Source of the DNA: JALZHR01 sp036389695
Lineage (GTDB): Bacteria; Acidobacteriota; Blastocatellia; Pyrinomonadales; Pyrinomonadaceae
Length of the DNA stretch: 9,905 nucleotides
Assembly (NCBI GenBank): GCA_036389695.1
Contig: DASVWG010000025.1
Span: 1 to 9,905 of the forward strand
Direction of reading: 5' to 3'
Position 1 is the stretch's first letter. Each line of letters starts with the position of its first letter. Shown here in pieces: positions 6,583 through 9,905 of this stretch. Position numbers and translations under genes: made by a program. The notes beneath the pieces were generated by a model. That model searched no databases. It was not told the DNA's origin and saw only the letters and a list, made by a program, of their open reading frames with translations.

Positions 6583-6613
6583 CTGGCAACTTCAATCAAA
6601 TTTAGCGTATAAT
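6583..6613 (+). promoter_or_regulatory. Possible promoter of the zinc-ribbon/kinase operon
   Basis: A perfect TATAAT (6608-6613) lies about 40 nt upstream of the ATG at 6652. The best -35 candidate is CTGGCA (6583-6588), a 4 of 6 match at the long spacing of 19 bp. The gene's ribosome site TGAGGAAG (6636-6643) is inside the resulting short leader. Confidence 0.45.
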
Positions 6614-6651
6614 GCCACAGTCGGAGAAAAGCCCTTGAGGAAGTTTCGTTA

Positions 6652-7590
6652 ATGAAAATCTGTCCGCAATGTAATCAAACTTACGCCGATGATTCGCTGA
6701 ATTTTTGTTTGACTGACGGTTCGGTTTTGACGCAGGCGAGCGGCGCGGCAAGCGGCGCGATGTCGGAAGCGCCGCCGACCGTTTTGATGAATCAGCCGCC
6801 GCCGACGAATCCGAACGCGCCGCAGTTTGGAACGCAGGCGGGAAACTTTGGCATCGTGACGCCGAACGCCGCGCAGGTGCCGCGCCCGAAATCCAGAGCC
6901 TGGCTTTGGGTTCTGGCGATTTTCGGCGGTTTGATTTTGCTCTGCGGCGGCGGATTTGTCGCGCTTCTGGCTTTGATTCCCGATACGCCGACGGTTTCCA
7001 ATTACAATTACAACAGCAGCGGCAATAATAACGGCAGCCAGAAATCCGGCAGCGTTCTGAAAGACGATTTGGCGTCGTGGAAGCCTTCGAACGACGTTTA
7101 CGGCAACACCGATTACACCGGCGGCGAGCTGTTGATGAGCTCGAAGGAAGCCGGGTATTATTACGTGCTGGTGACGCCGAAAAGTAATTTTCGCACCGCT
7201 AACGCGACGACCAGAGTAAAGGTGAGAAACACGACGGGCGCCGAGACGAAATACGGCTTCGGCTTGATGATTCACAGCGATTTAAAAACGCCGCTTGCCA
7301 GAGATTATTCATTTTTGATTGATTCCGACAGCCGAAAATTCCGCGTCGCGCGGCATACCGACAAAGAAGAAAAAACCGTGACCGATTGGACATATTCGGC
7401 GGCAATCAAAGATGGGACGCAGGAAAATGTTTTGGAAGTAAAGGACGAAGACGGCACGATGTCGTTTTATATTAACGGCGCGCTGGCGACGACCTGCGTC
7501 GATAAGGACGGTTATAAAACGGGCGTGGTCGGGCTTTACTCGAGCGACGCCGTGCCGGTTGCTTTTTCCGGCTTGGAAATTAGAAAATAA
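6652..7590 (+). CDS. Zinc-ribbon membrane protein with extracytoplasmic LamG/DUF1080-like domain
   Basis: This 312-residue protein has its N-terminus in the cytoplasm. It begins with MKICPQCNQTYADDSLNFCL, a zinc-ribbon tag with C4, C7 and C19 and, in the place of the fourth ligand, D22 (CxxC-x11-CxxD). A Pro/Ala-rich linker (about 30-80) leads to one membrane helix at about 83-109. An Asn/Ser/Gly-rich spacer follows, and residues 136-312 form an exported domain. Its alternating strands, the repeated F/Y-G patterns (YGFGLMIHS, SFYINGALA) and the ending VVGLYSSDAVPVAFSGLEI suggest a concanavalin/laminin-G-like jelly roll of the kind seen in DUF1080 proteins, which may bind sugars or surface ligands. 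The fold call is by eye. The start is supported by TGAGGAAG about 9 nt upstream. It leads a same-strand cluster with the next two genes (gaps 21 and 38 bp), which ends with an FHA kinase. Confidence 0.85.
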   Translation: MKICPQCNQTYADDSLNFCLTDGSVLTQASGAASGAMSEAPPTVLMNQPPPTNPNAPQFGTQAGNFGIVTPNAAQVPRPKSRAWLWVLAIFGGLILLCGGGFVALLALIPDTPTVSNYNYNSSGNNNGSQKSGSVLKDDLASWKPSNDVYGNTDYTGGELLMSSKEAGYYYVLVTPKSNFRTANATTRVKVRNTTGAETKYGFGLMIHSDLKTPLARDYSFLIDSDSRKFRVARHTDKEEKTVTDWTYSAAIKDGTQENVLEVKDEDGTMSFYINGALATTCVDKDGYKTGVVGLYSSDAVPVAFSGLEIRK

Positions 7591-7611
7591 GAGAAAAGAT
7601 TGATTCAAATT

Positions 7612-8175
7612 ATGAAAGTTTGCCCGAATTGCAACCAGACATACACGGACGAGTCGCTGAATTTTTGTTTAAACGACGGCGCGACCTTAACAAACCTGCA
7701 AACCGACGAGCCGCCGCCGACCATCCAGATGAACACGGCGCGCACGACCAGTCCGAATTATTCCGACCAGCCGACCAATTTTACCAACCAGCCTTTCGGC
7801 GACCAGCCGTTCGGCAACCAGCCGAATTTCGGCAACACTCCGCTCGCCAGCTGGCAAGACCAATCGGCATCGCCGAATCAGCCTTCGTATATGTCGCCGC
7901 CGGTTATGGCGGTGCGCGGGCAAAACCAGACTTTGCCGACCATCGCGCTCGTGCTGGGCATTCTCGGCTTGGTCTTAGTCTGTTGTCACGGCGGCTTGCC
8001 GTTCGGCGCGGCGGCGCTGATTACGGGTTATCTCGGAATGAATAACGCCAACGGCAACCCGACGCAGTACGGCGGCAAAGGGCTGGCGATTGCGGGAATG
8101 ATAATGGGCGGGGCGAGCCTCGCCATGGGCTTGATTTGGATTCTGCTGGCGATTGCCGGAACTATCGGCAGATAA
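7612..8175 (+). CDS. Zinc-ribbon DUF4190-type membrane protein
   Basis: The 187-residue protein starts with MKVCPNCNQTYTDESLNFCL, nearly the same ribbon tag as the gene before it (C4, C7, C19, D22). For this reason ATG 7612 is chosen over the in-frame TTG 7600. A long Pro/Gln/Asn-rich linker (about 33-105) contains repeats such as QPFGDQPFGNQPNFGN. The C-terminus (about 107-187) has two hydrophobic helices, TIALVLGILGLVLVCCHGG... and LAIAGMIMGGASLAMGLIWILLAI, separated by a polar loop with NNANGNPTQYGGKG. This is the layout of DUF4190 proteins, whose function is unknown. It lies 21 bp after the previous gene and 38 bp before the FHA kinase, so co-transcription is likely. The shared tag suggests that the two neighbours arose by duplication of the N-terminal module and carry different membrane parts. 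No catalytic residues are visible. Confidence 0.87.
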   Translation: MKVCPNCNQTYTDESLNFCLNDGATLTNLQTDEPPPTIQMNTARTTSPNYSDQPTNFTNQPFGDQPFGNQPNFGNTPLASWQDQSASPNQPSYMSPPVMAVRGQNQTLPTIALVLGILGLVLVCCHGGLPFGAAALITGYLGMNNANGNPTQYGGKGLAIAGMIMGGASLAMGLIWILLAIAGTIGR

Positions 8176-8213
8176 TAACCGGAACGAAATTTTATTTTGT
8201 GCTTTTATAAGCG

Positions 8214-9518
8214 ATGCGAGTAACTTTGCGAGTGGTTTCGGGTCCGCATACGGGACGCGCTTTCACCTTCGACCAACACGATACCTTTCTAATCGGACGC
8301 ACGGAAACGGCGCATTTCTGTCTGCCCGAAGACCGATATTTTTCCCGCCATCACTGTCTGCTGGAAATCGCGCCGCCGCAATGCTTTCTGCGCGATTTAG
8401 GCTCGACCAACGGAACTTTCGTCAACGGAATGCGGCTGGAAACCGCGCATCTGAAAAGCGGCGACCGCATACAGGGCGGCGAAACCGTTATCGAAGTCGA
8501 AGTCACGGCAGACCCGCAGCCGTTTACTTCCGACCCGAACACGTATAATTCCACCGTTCCTTCGACCGTCACGATTCAATGTTTAAACTGCGGTTTATTA
8601 GCCAAAACCGAAGCCTCGCGCCCGGACGCAAAGCTTTCCTACGTCTGCGACGACTGCCGCGCCAAACTAAAAAATAATCCGCAGCCGATTCCCGGTTACG
8701 AGATGATTCGAATATTAGGTCAGGGCGGAATGGGCAGCGTGATGCTGGCGCGCAAGGCGAACGACGGTCGCGCCGTCGCCATCAAGACGCTTCTGCCGGA
8801 AGTCGCCGTCAGCGAGCAATCTCTGAAACGCTTTATGCGCGAGATTGAAGTCGCCGCCAGCCTACAGCATCCGCACATCGTCAGCTATCTCGAACACGGC
8901 ACGCATAACGGAATCGTCTTTCTCGTCACCGAATTCGTCGGCGGCATGGACGCTTCCAAGCTCGCCAAACAGCGCGGCGGCAGGCTCGATTACCGCGAGG
9001 TCTTAAAAATTGTCGAGCAGACGCTTTCGGCGCTGGATTTCGCGCATTCGCTCGGCTTCGTGCATCGCGACATCAAAGAGCAGAACATTCTGGTTGACGG
9101 AAATTACCCGAATTACATCTCGAAGCTGACTGATTTCGGCTTGGCGAAAAGCTTCAAGCAGACGGGAATGAGCGGCGTCACGATGGTCGGCGACGTCGCC
9201 GGAACAATCGCCTATATGCCGCCCGAACAAATCCGCGATTTCAAAGACGTCCAGCCGCCGTCGGACATCTACGCGATGGGCATGACGGCATACACCTTGC
9301 TGACCGGCACGCACGCGCTCGATTTAAGCCCGCGCGCCGGCATCGCCGAAACCGTCAAAGCGATTTTTGAAAAACCGTTCGTCCCGCTCGCCATCCGCAA
9401 TTCGCAAATTCCGTCGCGCCTCGCCGCAGTCATCGAAAAAGCCATCTCCAAAGAACCGCAGCAGCGCTGGCGCACCGCGGGCGAGATGCGCGAAGCCCTT
9501 CTGCGGGCGTTCGCCTGA
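8214..9518 (+). CDS. FHA-zinc ribbon-serine/threonine kinase fusion protein
   Basis: This 434-residue signalling protein joins a phospho-threonine reader to a kinase. The FHA domain spans about 3-97 with the conserved GR (28-29), SRHH (44-47) and GSTNGTFVNG (63-72). A zinc ribbon follows (C123, C126, C145, C148). The kinase domain spans about 159-433: glycine loop LGQGGMGSVM, VAIK lysine K191, helix-C glutamate E210, HRDIKEQN with catalytic D286 and N291, DFG D307 and PPEQ (336-339). All key residues are present. HRDIKEQN departs from the common HRDLKPxN but keeps Asp, Lys and Asn. There is no membrane helix, so it is cytosolic and may be brought to the membrane through its neighbours. FHA domains usually bind phosphorylated kinase loops, so it may read its own or the upstream PEGA kinase's phosphorylation (inference). 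ATG 8214 has only a weak ribosome site; translation may be helped by the upstream gene. It is the last gene of the cluster. Confidence 0.94.
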   Translation: MRVTLRVVSGPHTGRAFTFDQHDTFLIGRTETAHFCLPEDRYFSRHHCLLEIAPPQCFLRDLGSTNGTFVNGMRLETAHLKSGDRIQGGETVIEVEVTADPQPFTSDPNTYNSTVPSTVTIQCLNCGLLAKTEASRPDAKLSYVCDDCRAKLKNNPQPIPGYEMIRILGQGGMGSVMLARKANDGRAVAIKTLLPEVAVSEQSLKRFMREIEVAASLQHPHIVSYLEHGTHNGIVFLVTEFVGGMDASKLAKQRGGRLDYREVLKIVEQTLSALDFAHSLGFVHRDIKEQNILVDGNYPNYISKLTDFGLAKSFKQTGMSGVTMVGDVAGTIAYMPPEQIRDFKDVQPPSDIYAMGMTAYTLLTGTHALDLSPRAGIAETVKAIFEKPFVPLAIRNSQIPSRLAAVIEKAISKEPQQRWRTAGEMREALLRAFA

Positions 9519-9547
9519 TATTTTTATTAAAACAATAAGTTTTTCCG

Positions 9548-9860
9548 GTCATTCAACAGGCTTCGGCAGTCGTTCAAAGCAATTCGTCACTCGTTCAAAG
9601 ACCTTCGACAGTCGTTCAACGAACATCGTAACCCGTTCAATGAACATCGCCGGTCGTGCAAAGCACTTTGTCAGTCGTTCAACGACATCTGTCAGTCGTT
9701 CAACGACATCTGTCAATCGTTCAACGACAAAAGTAAGTCGTTCAATGACGAAAGTAAGTCGTTCAACGAACATCGTCAGGCGTTCAATGGCGAAGAAAAG
9801 TCGTTCAATCGCCTTCGAAAGTCGTTCAAAGCGATTTTAAGTCATTCAATCGACTCTTTT
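9548..9860. repeat. 21-bp tandem repeat array, 15 degenerate units
   Basis: Thirteen units of exactly 21 bp run from 9548 to 9820, followed by one of 20 bp (9821-9840) and a last partial one (9841-9860). The conserved core is GTCGTTCAA at the start of each unit; the remaining 12 bp vary. Units 7 and 8 (9674-9694 and 9695-9715) are identical, which points to recent duplication or slippage. The array starts 29 bp after the stop of the FHA kinase. The unit length equals seven codons and the frame is kept across thirteen units. Confidence 0.95.
9549..9773 (-). CDS. Possible small heptad-repeat (coiled-coil) protein encoded by the 21-bp array
   Basis: The minus-strand frame gives 74 residues made of a seven-residue unit of the form VVERLTD, with hydrophobic residues at unit positions 1, 2 and 5, Glu-Arg at 3-4 and a variable polar residue at 7. 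This 4-3 spacing is that of a coiled coil. Base changes in the core mostly swap V, I and F, keeping the hydrophobic face, whereas the plus-strand frame swaps T, M and K in an SRST-type unit. This favours the minus strand if the array codes at all. The frame stays open upstream of ATG 9773 for 21 more codons of in-phase repeat before a stop at 9836-9838, without a normal start codon. No ribosome site or promoter is clear. It may instead be a non-coding minisatellite or the remains of a longer coiled-coil gene. Confidence 0.3.
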   Translation of the reverse strand: MFVERLTFVIERLTFVVERLTDVVERLTDVVERLTKCFARPAMFIERVTMFVERLSKVFERVTNCFERLPKPVE

Positions 9861-9874
9861 AATAAAAGAATGTA

Positions 9875-9897
9875 GGGGCAGGTCTTGTGCCTGCCCA
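9875..9897. repeat. GC-rich hairpin, probable dispersed intergenic repeat
   Basis: GGGCAGG (9876-9882) pairs with CCTGCCC (9890-9896) around a 7-nt loop TCTTGTG, preceded by GTAG. Similar GTAGGGGC...GCCC hairpins are, from memory, common dispersed intergenic repeats in several bacterial phyla. It has no T-run directly after it on either strand, so it is a poor terminator. It could still protect transcript ends from the kinase operon. Confidence 0.55.
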
Positions 9898-9905
9898 ATG
9901 AGCGC

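Noticed and set aside
9367..9840. Plus-strand frame running from inside the FHA kinase into the 21-bp array (SRST repeats)
   Set aside because: It starts out of frame inside the kinase, has no start signal, and its variable residues (T, M, K) show no conserved chemistry; the minus frame fits better.

Overview
The window looks like chromosomal DNA of an Acidobacteriota member, most likely class Blastocatellia (Pyrinomonadales-like). This is an inference from gene style, not a database match. The pointers are zinc-ribbon-tagged Hanks-type kinases, a PEGA-domain kinase, a secreted protein joining delta-60 repeats to DxDGDGKxD repeats, and moderately GC-rich genes separated by very AT-rich spacers.

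Left part, all on the minus strand. A prepilin peptidase runs off the left edge (1-640). A spacer of about 350 bp follows (641-987), holding a 39-bp-arm palindrome and the terminator of the next gene. A large secreted repeat protein (988-3132) has a good sigma70-type promoter (3202-3230). Next is a terminator and then the main find: a tRNA-Lys(CUU) gene (3370-3779) split in its anticodon by a 334-nt group I intron (3411-3744). P1, P2, P3, P4, P6, P7, P8 and P9 can all be drawn by hand. An AT-rich palindrome of about 74 bp sits in the P6 arm of this intron. A near-consensus promoter drives the tRNA.

Right part, mostly on the plus strand. An AT-rich orphan gene (3955-4335) comes first. A soluble Ser/Thr kinase with PEGA and zinc ribbons (4471-6096) follows, convergent with a small membrane protein on the minus strand (6155-6472). 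Then comes a probable three-gene operon (6652-9518): two membrane proteins that start with the same CxxC...CxxD zinc-ribbon tag, and an FHA-zinc ribbon-kinase fusion. The kinases, the FHA phospho-threonine reader and the shared ribbon tags suggest one phospho-signalling module at the membrane; no substrate can be named. The window ends with fifteen units of a 21-bp tandem repeat whose minus-strand frame reads as a heptad coiled coil, followed by a GC-rich hairpin that looks like a dispersed repeat.
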